Positions 25,308-36,000 of a stretch of DNA of 64,000 bases are shown piece by piece. The DNA comes from Chloroflexota bacterium (GTDB taxonomy: Bacteria > Chloroflexota > Dehalococcoidia > Lucifugimonadales > UBA3495), in assembly GCA_022573285.1 (NCBI GenBank), contig JACZUF010000001.1, positions 109,044 through 173,043 of the forward strand. The letters run 5' to 3'. The notes beneath the pieces are model-generated. The model saw only the letters and a program-made list of their open reading frames with translations, did not search any database and was not told the DNA's origin. Position 1 is the first letter of the stretch; each line of letters starts with the position of its first letter. The translations under genes and the position numbers were made by a program.

Positions 25308-27014
25308 TTATACGCCGGAGGCCCCGGTACCCAGTTTCCGGACCTCTTCCTCGATGATATCCGGGTCCAGCTTAGTATACAGCGGCGAGGGCTGCCGCAG
25401 GCTGGCGCCGGCCTTGATGCCGTCCACGATGGAATCGAAGTCCCACGCGCCCTCTTCGACCGGACCGTCGAAGCCCAGGAACTCGTGGACCTTCTGAGCG
25501 CTGAAGGGCATGAAGGGATAGAGGATGGTCTTGAGGCAGTTGATGGCCTTCATGGCCACGGTCAAGCTGGCCCCCGCCAACGCACGGTCTTGCTTGATGG
25601 TCTTCCACGGGGCCTTGGTATCCAGGTAGCGGTTGGCCTCCTGGGCCAGACCGAAGGCCAGGGTGATGGCGGCCTTGAAGCGGCAGTTGTAGAGGCTTTC
25701 GTCCACCGAGTCCATGGTCTCGCGGGCGGTGCGGAGCAGGCCCTCGTCCACCTCGTCCAACGACTGGACTCCTGGGACCTTGCCGTCGAAGTTGCGGTAG
25801 GTGAAGGACAGCACCCGGTTGACCAGGTTGCCGTAGGTCGCCACCAGTTCATCGTTGTTGCGGCGGACGAACTCGGACCAGGAAAAATCTGAGTCCCCCG
25901 ACTCGGGCATGTTTATCGACAGCAGATAGCGCAGGGGGTCCGGGTCGTATTTTTCCAGGTAATCGGGCAACCAGACCGCCCAGTTCTGGCTGGTGGAGAA
26001 TTTCTGGCCCTCCAGGCTCAGGAACTCGTTGGCGGGCACGTCATAGGGCAGGTTCAGGCCGTGGCCGTAGCCCATGAGAATGGCCGGCCAGATGATGCTG
26101 TGGAAGGGGATGTTGTCCTTGCCGATGAAGTAGTAGCTCTTAGTGCCGGGGTCCTTCCAGAAGGCTTCCCAGGCGTCCGGTTTTCCGTTAATCTCGGCCC
26201 ATTCCACGGCCGCCGAAAGGTAGCCGATGACCGCCTCGAACCAGACGTAGATGCGTTTGGAATCGTAGCCCTCCAAGGGCAGCGGAATCCCCCAAGTCAG
26301 GTCCCGGGAGATGGCCCGGTCTTTCAAGCCGTCCTGCAGAAAACGGCGGGTGAAGTTCAGGACGTTGGGGCGCCAATGGGTCTGCTTCTCGACCCACTCC
26401 AATAGGGGTTTTTCGAAGGCCGACAGCTTGAGGAAAAAGTGCTCCGATTCCCGGAATTCGGGAGTCGTGCCGCAGATGGAGCAGCGGGGTTCGACCAGGT
26501 CCTGCGGGTCCAGGGTCCGGCCGCAAGAATCGCACTGGTCGCCCCTGGCGCGGGTGTTACCACAGTGGGGACAGGCGCCCTCCACGTAGCGGTCGGGCAG
26601 GTGGCGGTCGCACCGGGGGCAGTAGGCCAGCAGCATGTCGGCGGTGTAGATGTAGCCTTTCTCCAGCAGCGTCTTGAAAATGTCGTGGACCACCCTTTCG
26701 TGGTTCTCAGTCAGGGTGGTGGTGAACAGGTCGAAGGAGATGCCCAGTTTCTCCCAAGCTTCCAGGAACATGGCGTGGTACCGTTCGACCACCTCCTGTG
26801 GGGTGATGCCTTCCTGGTCGGCCCGGATCGTGATCGGTGTGCCGTGGGTGTCGCTGCCGGTGACCATCAGGACGTCGTTGCCCTTCATGCGGTGGTAGCG
26901 GGCGAAGATATCGGCGCCCAGGTAACAGCCGGCGATGTGGCCCAGGTGAAGGGGACCGTTGGCGTAGGGCCAAGCCACGGCTATGAAAATACGCTCAGGG
27001 ATGCGTTCAGGCAA
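25308..27014 (-). CDS. metG: Methionyl-tRNA synthetase
   Basis: A 568-residue class I synthetase. The HIGH-type motif is PLHLGHIAG (HLGH at 23-26); a zinc-binding knuckle with CPRCDRH, CPHCG, CDSCG and CSICG sits around residues 125-170; the KMSKS loop reads GQKFSTSQNWAVW. The C-terminal anticodon-binding helices end without the tRNA-binding EMAP-like domain, giving a compact form. Four paired zinc motifs indicate the four-knuckle MetRS type. ATG 27014 is used. The T-box region starts about 110 bases away on the other strand. Confidence 0.94.
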   Translation of the reverse strand: MPERIPERIFIAVAWPYANGPLHLGHIAGCYLGADIFARYHRMKGNDVLMVTGSDTHGTPITIRADQEGITPQEVVERYHAMFLEAWEKLGISFDLFTTTLTENHERVVHDIFKTLLEKGYIYTADMLLAYCPRCDRHLPDRYVEGACPHCGNTRARGDQCDSCGRTLDPQDLVEPRCSICGTTPEFRESEHFFLKLSAFEKPLLEWVEKQTHWRPNVLNFTRRFLQDGLKDRAISRDLTWGIPLPLEGYDSKRIYVWFEAVIGYLSAAVEWAEINGKPDAWEAFWKDPGTKSYYFIGKDNIPFHSIIWPAILMGYGHGLNLPYDVPANEFLSLEGQKFSTSQNWAVWLPDYLEKYDPDPLRYLLSINMPESGDSDFSWSEFVRRNNDELVATYGNLVNRVLSFTYRNFDGKVPGVQSLDEVDEGLLRTARETMDSVDESLYNCRFKAAITLAFGLAQEANRYLDTKAPWKTIKQDRALAGASLTVAMKAINCLKTILYPFMPFSAQKVHEFLGFDGPVEEGAWDFDSIVDGIKAGASLRQPSPLYTKLDPDIIEEEVRKLGTGASGV

Positions 27015-27125
27015 GGGGAAATATCTCGGTTACGATTTACGGATTTTGTGTGGGTATTCTATCATTGGGGGAGGCGTAAAGCCAAAGACGGGCGGGTGGC
27101 AAGCTGGCGGGCACGTTATGTCCGT

Positions 27126-27154
27126 TTGACAAGCCCTGACCCTGCTGATACGAT
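27126..27154 (+). promoter_or_regulatory. Sigma-70-type promoter of the T-box/ilv operon
   Basis: TTGACA (27126-27131), a 17-base spacer and TACGAT (27149-27154) precede the T-box leader by about 20 bases. The -35 is a perfect consensus. Confidence 0.8.
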
Positions 27155-27174
27155 TCTTTAGTTACAAAATTACG

Positions 27175-27432
27175 AATTCCGCTGGGAACGGGAGTAGTAA
27201 GGATACCCTGCCCAAGAGAGCCGGTGGTTGGTGCGAATCCGGCGGCAGAAGGACCCCGAACTCGCCCGGGAGCGGCCCGCCTGAAACAGCAGTAGGGCGC
27301 GGCGGTTGACACCGATATAAAGTCTTCGAGTGGCCAGGCGGCAGCAATCCCGATGAATCGGGACGCCGGGCCAGAAGAAGGGTGGTACCACGGGAACCAC
27401 AAGCCCGTCCCTTCAGTGGGATGGGTTTTTTT
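27175..27432 (+). ncRNA. T-box leader, likely Leu-responsive, upstream of ilvB
   Basis: The leader begins with a Stem I sequence (GGGAGTAGTAAGG, AAGAGAGCCGGTGG, GGTGCGAATCC). A specifier loop reads CCGAACTCGCCCGGGAGC; CTC at 27261-27263 occupies the codon position, so tRNA-Leu is the expected ligand. A Stem III hairpin (ATCCCGAT/ATCGGGA) follows, then the T-box core AGGGTGGTACCACGG (27378-27392). The terminator has stem CCCGTCCC/GGGATGGG (27404-27425) and seven Ts. Uncharged tRNA-Leu should favour the antiterminator and permit transcription of ilvB-ilvN-ilvC-leuA. The specifier assignment is by comparison with the second T-box at 59990. Confidence 0.92.
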
Positions 27433-27501
27433 ATTGGGAAATATTGGGCGAGGCCGTTGAATCAAAACCGGGAATCAAAACCACGCAACAGAAGTCAGAA
27501 C

Positions 27502-29196
27502 ATGGAACTAACCGGCGCTGAAATAGTTTGCGAAAGCCTGCTCAAAGAGGGCACTGACGTGGTCTTCGGACTGCCCGGCGGCGCGGTGCTTCCTTTATAT
27601 GGGGCGCTCTCCAGCTACCCGGCCATCCGCCACATCCTGGTGCGCCACGAGCAGGCCGCCGCCATGGCCGCCGACGGCTACTCCCGCGCCACGGGCAAGG
27701 TCGGCGTCTGCATCGCAACGTCCGGCCCCGGCGCCACCAACATGGTCACCGGCATCGCCGCCGCCCAGATGGACTCGGTCGCCATGGTGGCCATCACCGG
27801 ACAGGTGCCCAGGCCCGCCATCGGCAGCGACGCCTTCCAGGAGACCGACGTCACCGGCGTCACGCTGCCCATCACGAAGCACAACATGCTGGTCATGGAC
27901 GTGAAAGACGTGGCCCAGTCCATCCACGACGCCTTCCACATCGCCCGCACCGGCCGCCCCGGACCGGTCTTGGTGGACATCCCCAGGGACGTCCTGCTGG
28001 GCGAAAAGACGGAGTTTGTCTGGCCCGATTCAACCAAGCTGCCGGGCTACAGGGTTCCCGGGAAAGCGCCGGAGGCCCAGGTGGCCGCCGCCGCCGAATT
28101 GATCAACAAGGCTAAACGGCCCCTGATCATGTCGGGGCACGGCGTGCTCATCTCCCATGCCTACGGGCTCATGACCGAGATGGCGGAGAAGGCCCAGATA
28201 CCGGTGATCACCACCCTGTTGGGCATCAGCGCCATACGCTCGGACCACGAACTTAACCTGGGTATGTCGGGCATGCACGGCATGGCCTACGCCAATCTGG
28301 CCATCGACGAGGCCGACCTGATCATCGGCCTGGGCATGCGGTTCGACGACCGGGTGACCGGCCGGATTTCCGCCTTCGCCCCCAACGCCAAGATAATCCA
28401 CGTGGACATCGACGCCTCCGAGGTGGACAAGAACGTCAAGGCCACGGTGGGCCTGGTCGGCGACCTGAAAGCGGTCCTGGGCCAGTTGCTGCCCAAGATC
28501 GAGGCCAACGTCCACATCGATTGGCTGCGGCGCATCGATGAACTGAAGGCCCAGCACCCGTCGCATCTCGTCCGGGAGTCCGATGAACTCCTGCCCCAGT
28601 ACGTGCTCCAGCGGTTGACCGAGGTCACCCAGGGCCGGGGCATCGTGGTCACCGGCGTGGGCATGCACCAGATGTGGGCCGCGCAGCACTGCCGGTTCAC
28701 CGAGCCCAACACCTTTATCACCTCGGGCGGGTTGGGCTCCATGGGATTCGAGGTCCCCGCCGCGCTGGGCGCTCAGGTGGGACGGCCCGACGTCACCGTC
28801 TGGTCGGTGGCCGGCGACGGCGGATTCCAGATGACCATGTGCGACATCGCCACCGCCGTGGAGAGCCACGCCGACGTCAAATTCGCCATCTTGAACAACA
28901 ACTCCCTGGGCTTGGTCCATCAGTTGCAGGAGCTCTTCTTCGAGAAGGACTACGTGGCCAGCGAGTATTCGGCCAACCCCGACTTCGTGAAGATCGCCGA
29001 GGCCTACGGCATCCGGGGCATCCGGGTCACCCAGAAGGACCAGGTGGTGGACGCCGTGCAACAGGCCATGGAGACCGCCGGACCGGTGATCGTCGACTTC
29101 AGGGTGAAGGAAGACGAGGGGCTCTATCCATTCATTCCGTCCGGCCAATCGGTGAAAGAGATGCTGGAAGATCCGGCGTTAATTCAGAATTCGTAA
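27502..29196 (+). CDS. ilvB: Acetolactate synthase large subunit
   Basis: A 564-residue thiamin-diphosphate enzyme that makes 2-acetolactate or 2-aceto-2-hydroxybutyrate, the first committed step for valine, leucine and isoleucine. The catalytic Glu50 is in VRHEQAAAMAADGY; FAD-domain and ThDP signature GDGGFQMTMCDIATAV with NNNSLG are present. ATG 27502 begins MELTGAEIV; the frame's upstream ATG at 27382 lies inside the T-box terminator and is not used. It is the first structural gene after the T-box, followed by ilvN 63 bases on. A paralogue with similar length lies at 60351. Confidence 0.96.
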   Translation: MELTGAEIVCESLLKEGTDVVFGLPGGAVLPLYGALSSYPAIRHILVRHEQAAAMAADGYSRATGKVGVCIATSGPGATNMVTGIAAAQMDSVAMVAITGQVPRPAIGSDAFQETDVTGVTLPITKHNMLVMDVKDVAQSIHDAFHIARTGRPGPVLVDIPRDVLLGEKTEFVWPDSTKLPGYRVPGKAPEAQVAAAAELINKAKRPLIMSGHGVLISHAYGLMTEMAEKAQIPVITTLLGISAIRSDHELNLGMSGMHGMAYANLAIDEADLIIGLGMRFDDRVTGRISAFAPNAKIIHVDIDASEVDKNVKATVGLVGDLKAVLGQLLPKIEANVHIDWLRRIDELKAQHPSHLVRESDELLPQYVLQRLTEVTQGRGIVVTGVGMHQMWAAQHCRFTEPNTFITSGGLGSMGFEVPAALGAQVGRPDVTVWSVAGDGGFQMTMCDIATAVESHADVKFAILNNNSLGLVHQLQELFFEKDYVASEYSANPDFVKIAEAYGIRGIRVTQKDQVVDAVQQAMETAGPVIVDFRVKEDEGLYPFIPSGQSVKEMLEDPALIQNS

Positions 29197-29259
29197 CCGA
29201 GATTCTGCCCAATAGTAACCAAGTAGCGAAAAAAACCGGATAGAAAGAGATTACTTGAG

Positions 29260-29817
29260 ATGGTCCAGACCAACCACACCCAACAACACACGCTGATAGC
29301 CTTGGTGGAAGACAAGCCGGGCGTCCTGACCAAGGTAGCCAGCATGTTCCGCCGCCGCGGGTTCAACATCGTCAGCCTGGCCGTGGGCAACAGCGAACAG
29401 CCGGGCCTGTCCCGCATGACCTTCGTGGTGGCCGGCGACGATCACACCGTGGGCCAGGTGGTCAAGCAGTTGGACAAACTGATCGACGTTATCGAGGTCT
29501 CGGACATCACCGGCGAGTCCATCGTGACCCGGGAGTTGGCCCTGATCAAGGTCAAGACCACGCCGATGACCCGAGGCGAGATCATCCAGATCGTTAACCT
29601 CTTCCGGGCCAACATCATCGACGTCGGCAGCGAGTCGATGGTCATTGAGATCACCGGAGAAGAGGACAAGATAAATGCCCTGCACAACCTGCTGGCGCCC
29701 TTCGGCATCATGGAGATGCTGCGGACCGGGCTGGTGGCCATGGTGCGGGGCAAGACCAACGGGCTGGCCAATGAACATGCTGGTCATACCAACGGGAACG
29801 GCCACAGCCATTCCTAA
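29260..29817 (+). CDS. ilvN: Acetolactate synthase small (regulatory) subunit
   Basis: A 185-residue ACT-domain protein that binds branched-chain amino acids and stimulates/feeds back on the IlvB catalytic subunit. HTLIALVEDKPGVLTKVASMFRRRGFNI is the ACT valine-binding segment; the C-terminal ALS_ss_C domain (about 85-165) follows. The tail is unusual: NGLANEHAGHTNGNGHSHS is rich in His, Gly and Asn and is likely disordered; it may be a lineage-specific extension. Between ilvN and ilvC lies a twin-hairpin element. Confidence 0.94.
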   Translation: MVQTNHTQQHTLIALVEDKPGVLTKVASMFRRRGFNIVSLAVGNSEQPGLSRMTFVVAGDDHTVGQVVKQLDKLIDVIEVSDITGESIVTRELALIKVKTTPMTRGEIIQIVNLFRANIIDVGSESMVIEITGEEDKINALHNLLAPFGIMEMLRTGLVAMVRGKTNGLANEHAGHTNGNGHSHS

Positions 29818-29873
29818 GCACTAGTATCCAAATATAGGTGAGATTGACCGATACGAATTCTCCCCCACTCTCA

Positions 29874-29929
29874 CTCTCCCCCGTCGCGGGGGAGAGAACT
29901 GAAGCCCCTTCCCCCGCGACGGGGGAAGG
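29874..29929. repeat. Twin palindromic hairpins (REP/BIME-like) between ilvN and ilvC
   Basis: Two perfect 10-bp hairpins face each other: CTCTCCCCCG/CGGGGGAGAG with loop TCG (29874-29896), and CCTTCCCCCG/CGGGGGAAGG with loop CGA (29907-29929). They share a CCCCCGTCGCGGGGG core in opposite orientation, so the pair forms a larger inverted repeat. It may stabilise mRNA or set relative expression of ilvC. Nothing coding lies in the gap. Confidence 0.8.
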
Positions 29930-29985
29930 TTGGGATGGGGGCCTCGCACAACGTAAGTCGAATTGTTGGCAAGGAAGAACCAAAG

Positions 29986-30981
29986 ATGGTAGACGTTTAT
30001 TACGACAAGGATGCAGACCTGGCCCACCTGGCGGGCAAGAGCATCGGCATAATCGGCTACGGCAGCCAGGGCCACGCCCACGCCCTTAACCTGAAGGACA
30101 ACGGGCAGAACGTGGTGGTCGGCCTGTACCCCGAGAGCAAGAGCCGGGCCGTGGCCGAAGCCGCCGGTCTGCGGGTGGCCGACGTCCCCGAGGTGGCCAA
30201 AGAGGCCGACGTGCTGATGATGCTCATACCCGACCACATCCAGGGCCGGGTCTACCGGGAGCAGATCGAGCCCAACCTCAGACCGGGCAGCGCCTTCATG
30301 GTGGCCCACGGCTTCAGCATCCACTATAAGGAAATCGTCATCCCGGACACCATCGACGTGATGATGGTGGCCCCCAAGGCCCCCGGCCACCGGATGCGCG
30401 AGCTGTTCACCGAGGGCGTGGGAGTGCCCAGCCTGTTGGCGGTGCACCAAGACGCCACCGGCTACGCCAAGGAGATCGGCCTGGCCTACGCCAAGGGCGT
30501 CGGCAGCACCGGCGCGGGCGTGCTGATGACCACCATCAAGGACGAGACCGAAAGCGACCTGTTCGGTGAGCAGACCATCCTCTGTGGCGGCGTGACCTCT
30601 CTGGTCAAGGCCGCCTTCGATACCCTGGTCGAGGGCGGGTATCCCCCGGAGATCGCCTTCTTCGAATGCCTGCACGAGCTGAAGATGATCGTCGACCTGA
30701 TGTACCAGGGTGGGTTCAACTACATGCGCTACTCGGTCAGCGACACCGCCGAATACGGCGACCTGACCAGAGGCCCGCGGATCATCGACGAGCACGTTAG
30801 AGAGAACATGCGGGCCGTCCTGAAAGAGATCCAAGACGGCACCTTCGCCCGCGAGTGGATCGCCGAGAACGACGAAGGACGCAAGCGGTTCACGCCCCTG
30901 AGGGAACAGGCCCAGCACAGCCAGATCGAGGAGATCGGCAAGGAGCTGCGGGCCATGATGCCCTGGATGGACCCCAAATAA
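29986..30981 (+). CDS. ilvC: Ketol-acid reductoisomerase
   Basis: A 331-residue class I KARI converting acetohydroxy acids to dihydroxy acids, with NAD(P)H and Mg2+. The cofactor loop is [15 protein letters not shown] (GYGSQG 24-29); [15 protein letters not shown] and [11 protein letters not shown] (Mg2+-binding Asp/Glu) are present. ATG 29986 ([12 protein letters not shown]) is supported by homology; an ATG at 29935 would add 17 residues that overlap the repeat. It belongs to the T-box operon. A 40-codon open frame and then leuA follow. Confidence 0.95.
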   Translation: MVDVYYDKDADLAHLAGKSIGIIGYGSQGHAHALNLKDNGQNVVVGLYPESKSRAVAEAAGLRVADVPEVAKEADVLMMLIPDHIQGRVYREQIEPNLRPGSAFMVAHGFSIHYKEIVIPDTIDVMMVAPKAPGHRMRELFTEGVGVPSLLAVHQDATGYAKEIGLAYAKGVGSTGAGVLMTTIKDETESDLFGEQTILCGGVTSLVKAAFDTLVEGGYPPEIAFFECLHELKMIVDLMYQGGFNYMRYSVSDTAEYGDLTRGPRIIDEHVRENMRAVLKEIQDGTFAREWIAENDEGRKRFTPLREQAQHSQIEEIGKELRAMMPWMDPK

Positions 30982-31033
30982 TAGATCAACGAATTACGAT
31001 ACTTCGGCACAACGAATCACTGGGAGCAATATC

Positions 31034-31156
31034 ATGAGTGACCCAAGAAAGTCACGGGAGGCGCTGAGTGTAGTCCACCATCGCCCGCTGGTCCTGGCAG
31101 GGCTGGCGGCGGTGGACTACGTGACCCTGCGGCCCCTTTCTGAGCGCCGCGGCTAG
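31034..31156 (+). CDS. Possible 40-residue small protein
   Basis: ATG 31034, with GGGAG nine bases upstream, opens a 40-residue frame ending at TAG 31154-31156 between ilvC and leuA. The peptide is MSDPRKSREALSV... with a modestly hydrophobic centre (LVLAGLAAVDYVTL). I recognise no family. It could be a translated small protein, a leader affecting leuA, or chance. Confidence 0.3.
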   Translation: MSDPRKSREALSVVHHRPLVLAGLAAVDYVTLRPLSERRG

Positions 31157-31208
31157 CGGCAACGGCACGCCCAAATCTATAACATCAGAAAGGGATTAGG
31201 TAATAGAC

Positions 31209-32774
<1,566 letters not shown>

Positions 32775-32812
32775 ACCTAGGGCCATCTACGCCAATAATA
32801 GGTCCCTGGCTC

Positions 32813-32855
32813 CGTAGGGGCATCCCGATTCTATCGAGATGCCCCTACGTTTTTA
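32813..32855 (+). terminator. Rho-independent terminator of the ilvB-ilvN-ilvC-leuA operon
   Basis: CGTAGGGGCATC (32813-32824) pairs perfectly with GATGCCCCTACG (32838-32849), 12 bp, followed by T5. Confidence 0.92.
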
Positions 32856-33022
32856 TTGCCGTCCCCGATTCTGGGAGCCGCAGACTTTGGTAAGCCAACA
32901 ACAAGCCACACGACGGTCAATCCTCATCAACCGAAACCCCGGCCCCTAGTCCGCTCATCGTAGAACACCCGGTTCACGGGCGGTGGACACTTATATCGCA
33001 GGGGTATTAGAATCCCACCACT

Positions 33023-36000
33023 ATGACCAGCGAACGAACGCAACGGCGAATCGACAGTCTGCTCGATCAAGCTGAGGAAGCGATTGCACAGCTGGATTGG
33101 CCGGTTGTCCAGAGCCGCGCCCAAGCGGTCATTGCCCTCGATCCAGCCAACCCCGACGCCACCAACTACCTGGCCGCCGCCGACCGGGCTTTGAATGTCT
33201 CCGACCCACCATCAACCATTGAGCCCACCACTGTCTCAGACCAACCCTCCTCCTTCGCCAATGGCCGCTACCAAGTCCGGAAACTCCTGGGAGAGGGTGG
33301 CAAGAAGAAGGTCTACCTGGCCCAGGACACGACATTGGACCGGGAAGTAGCCTTCGCGCTGATCAAGACCGAGGGCCTGGACGAAACCTCCCGCACGCGC
33401 ATCCAGCGTGAGGCCCAGGCCATGGGCCGGTTGGGCTCCCACCCTCACATAGTCACGGTCTTCGACCTGGGCGAGGAGCCTTCGACAAGCTCAGGCCAGG
33501 GCCAGCCCTACATGGTCACCGAGCTCATGGGCGGCGGAGACGTGGAAAGCCTGATCGAAGACGCCCCCAACCATCTGCTTCCATTGGAGCAAGCGATCAA
33601 GATCGCCAAAGAGACCTGCCGGGGCCTGGAGTTCGCCCACAGCCGGGGCATCGTCCACCGGGACCTTAAGCCGGGCAACGTCTGGCTGACGGGAGACGGG
33701 GTAGCCAAGATAGGCGACTTCGGCCTGGCAGTTTCCCTGGACCGCTCCCGGCTGACCCAAGAGGGCATGATGGTCGGCACCGTGTCCTACATGCCCCCGG
33801 AGCAGGCCATGGGCGGAGAAGTGACCCCTCGGTCTGACCTGTATTCCCTGGGGGCCATGCTCTATGAAATGGCGACCGGCCGCCCGCCCTTCTTGGGTGA
33901 CGACTCGGTGGCGATCATCGGACAGCACATCAACACCCCTCCGGTGGCCCCCACCTGGCACAACGGGCAGTGCCCCCGGCCCCTGGAAGCGCTGATCATG
34001 CGTCTCTTGGCCAAGGACCCGTCGGAGCGGCCGGATTCGGCCGCCGACGTTCTATCAGCCCTGGACGCCATCGACCTGACCACAAGCGCGGAACAACCAG
34101 AAGCGTCCGGTGAAGAGGCTCACGCCCTGGACAGCCTGGCCGGCGGGGTCTTCGTAGGCCGGCAGCGGGAGATGGGAGAGTTGAAGGCCGCCCTGGAAGA
34201 TGCATTGTCCGGCCGGGGCAGGTTGGTCACTCTGGTGGGAGAGCCGGGTATCGGCAAGACCCGGACGGCCTTGGAGTTGGCGACCTATGCTGGACTGCGC
34301 CAAGCCCAAGTGTTATGGGGCCGCTGCTACGAGGGGGAGGGCGCGCCGCCTTACTGGCCCTGGGTGCAGGCCATCCGCTCCTACGTACGGGACGTGGACC
34401 CGGAGCAACTGCGCTCGGAGATGGGCGCAGGGGCTGCCGACATTGCCGAGGTGGTATCCGACGTAAGGGAGCAACTGCCCGGCCTGCAAGCGCCGCCCCA
34501 ACTCGAGCCGGAGCAGGCGAGATTCAGGCTATTCGATTCCATCACCGCGTTCTTGAAGAGCGCCGCCCGTCGCAAGCCCTTGGTCCTGGTCCTGGACGAC
34601 TTGCACTGGGCCGACCATCCGTCTTTGCTGCTGCTGGAGTTCGTGGCCCGGGAGTTGGCCAGCGCCCGCGTGCTGGTGATTGGCACCTACCGGGACGTGG
34701 AATTGTCCAGGCAACATCCCCTTTCACGGACCCTGGGAGAGCTGACCCGGGAACGACTCTTTCAAAGGGTGTTGTTGCGCGGGTTGGACCAGGAGGACGT
34801 GGCTCGGTTCATCGAGCTGGTGTCCGGGGTGAATCCGCCATCTGGATTGACTGAGGCGGTGCACCGGCAGACCGAGGGCAACCCCCTCTTCGTCACCGAG
34901 GTGGTGCGGCTGCTGGTGCAGGAAGGGGAACTGACCCAGGACCCTTCGACCGGCTCAGGACGAGCGGGGGAGAGTGACACTTGGAGCGTCCGTATCCCCG
35001 AAGGGGTCCGCGAGGTTATAGGGCGGCGGTTGGACCGGTTGTCGGGGCGGTGCAACGACACATTGACCATAGCCTCGGTGATAGGCCGTGAGTTCACGTT
35101 GGAAAATCTAAGCCCATTGATCGAAGATATGACCGAAGACCGGTTACTTGAGGTGCTGGAGGAGGCGTTGTCGGCTCGGGTGATCGAAGAGTTGCCCCGG
35201 ACGGTGGGCCGTTACCAGTTCACCCACGCCCTGATCCAAGAGACCTTGGCCGGGGAGCTTTCCACCACCCGAAGGGTGCGGCTACACGCCCGCATCGCCG
35301 AAGCTCTAGAGGATATGTACGGCGAAGAAGCCGAGGCCCACGCCGCCGAGCTAGCCCACCATTTCGCCGAGGCCCAGACGGTGCTGGGGACCGAAAAGCT
35401 GGTGCGTTACTCGCTGCTGGCCGGCGAACGGGCGCTGGCCACCTATGCCCATGAGGAGGCCCTAGCCCACTTCCAGATTGGGCTGGCCAGCAAAGAAGGG
35501 CGGCCCATTGACGCCGAGACGGCAGCCCTATGTTTCGGCCTGGGAGTGGCCCAGACCGCCACTCTTGAGACACACCAGATTCAGGACGCTGTGGCCAGCC
35601 TGACCCGCGCCTTCGACTACTACGTCGAAGTGGGAGAGGTAGAGCGTGCTGTGGCCGTAGCGGCGCACCCTTTCTCAATGTTGCCGGGGCAGACTACGGG
35701 TGCGTCCCAGCTTATCACCCGAGCCCTGGCATTGGTGCCGTCCGATTCTCACGAAGCAGGACGTCTACTGTGCCGCTATGTCACCGTCCTGGTCATCGAA
35801 GAAATGGACTACGAGGCTGCCCAAGAGGTCTTCGGCCGGGCCTTGGATATCGCCCGCCGGGAAGGTGATGAAGCTCTGGAGATGCGCATCCTGGCTGGCG
35901 CTACTGATCCCGACGTGAACTACCTGCGCCTTCAGGGGGCCCTGGTGAAGAGCCTGCGGGCCCTGGAGTTGGCACAGAACGCCGACGATCCGCGTACCGA

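Noticed and set aside
33240..34083. Minus-strand open frames across the kinase gene
   Set aside because: They are shadows of a strongly coding plus-strand frame and have no recognisable domain.
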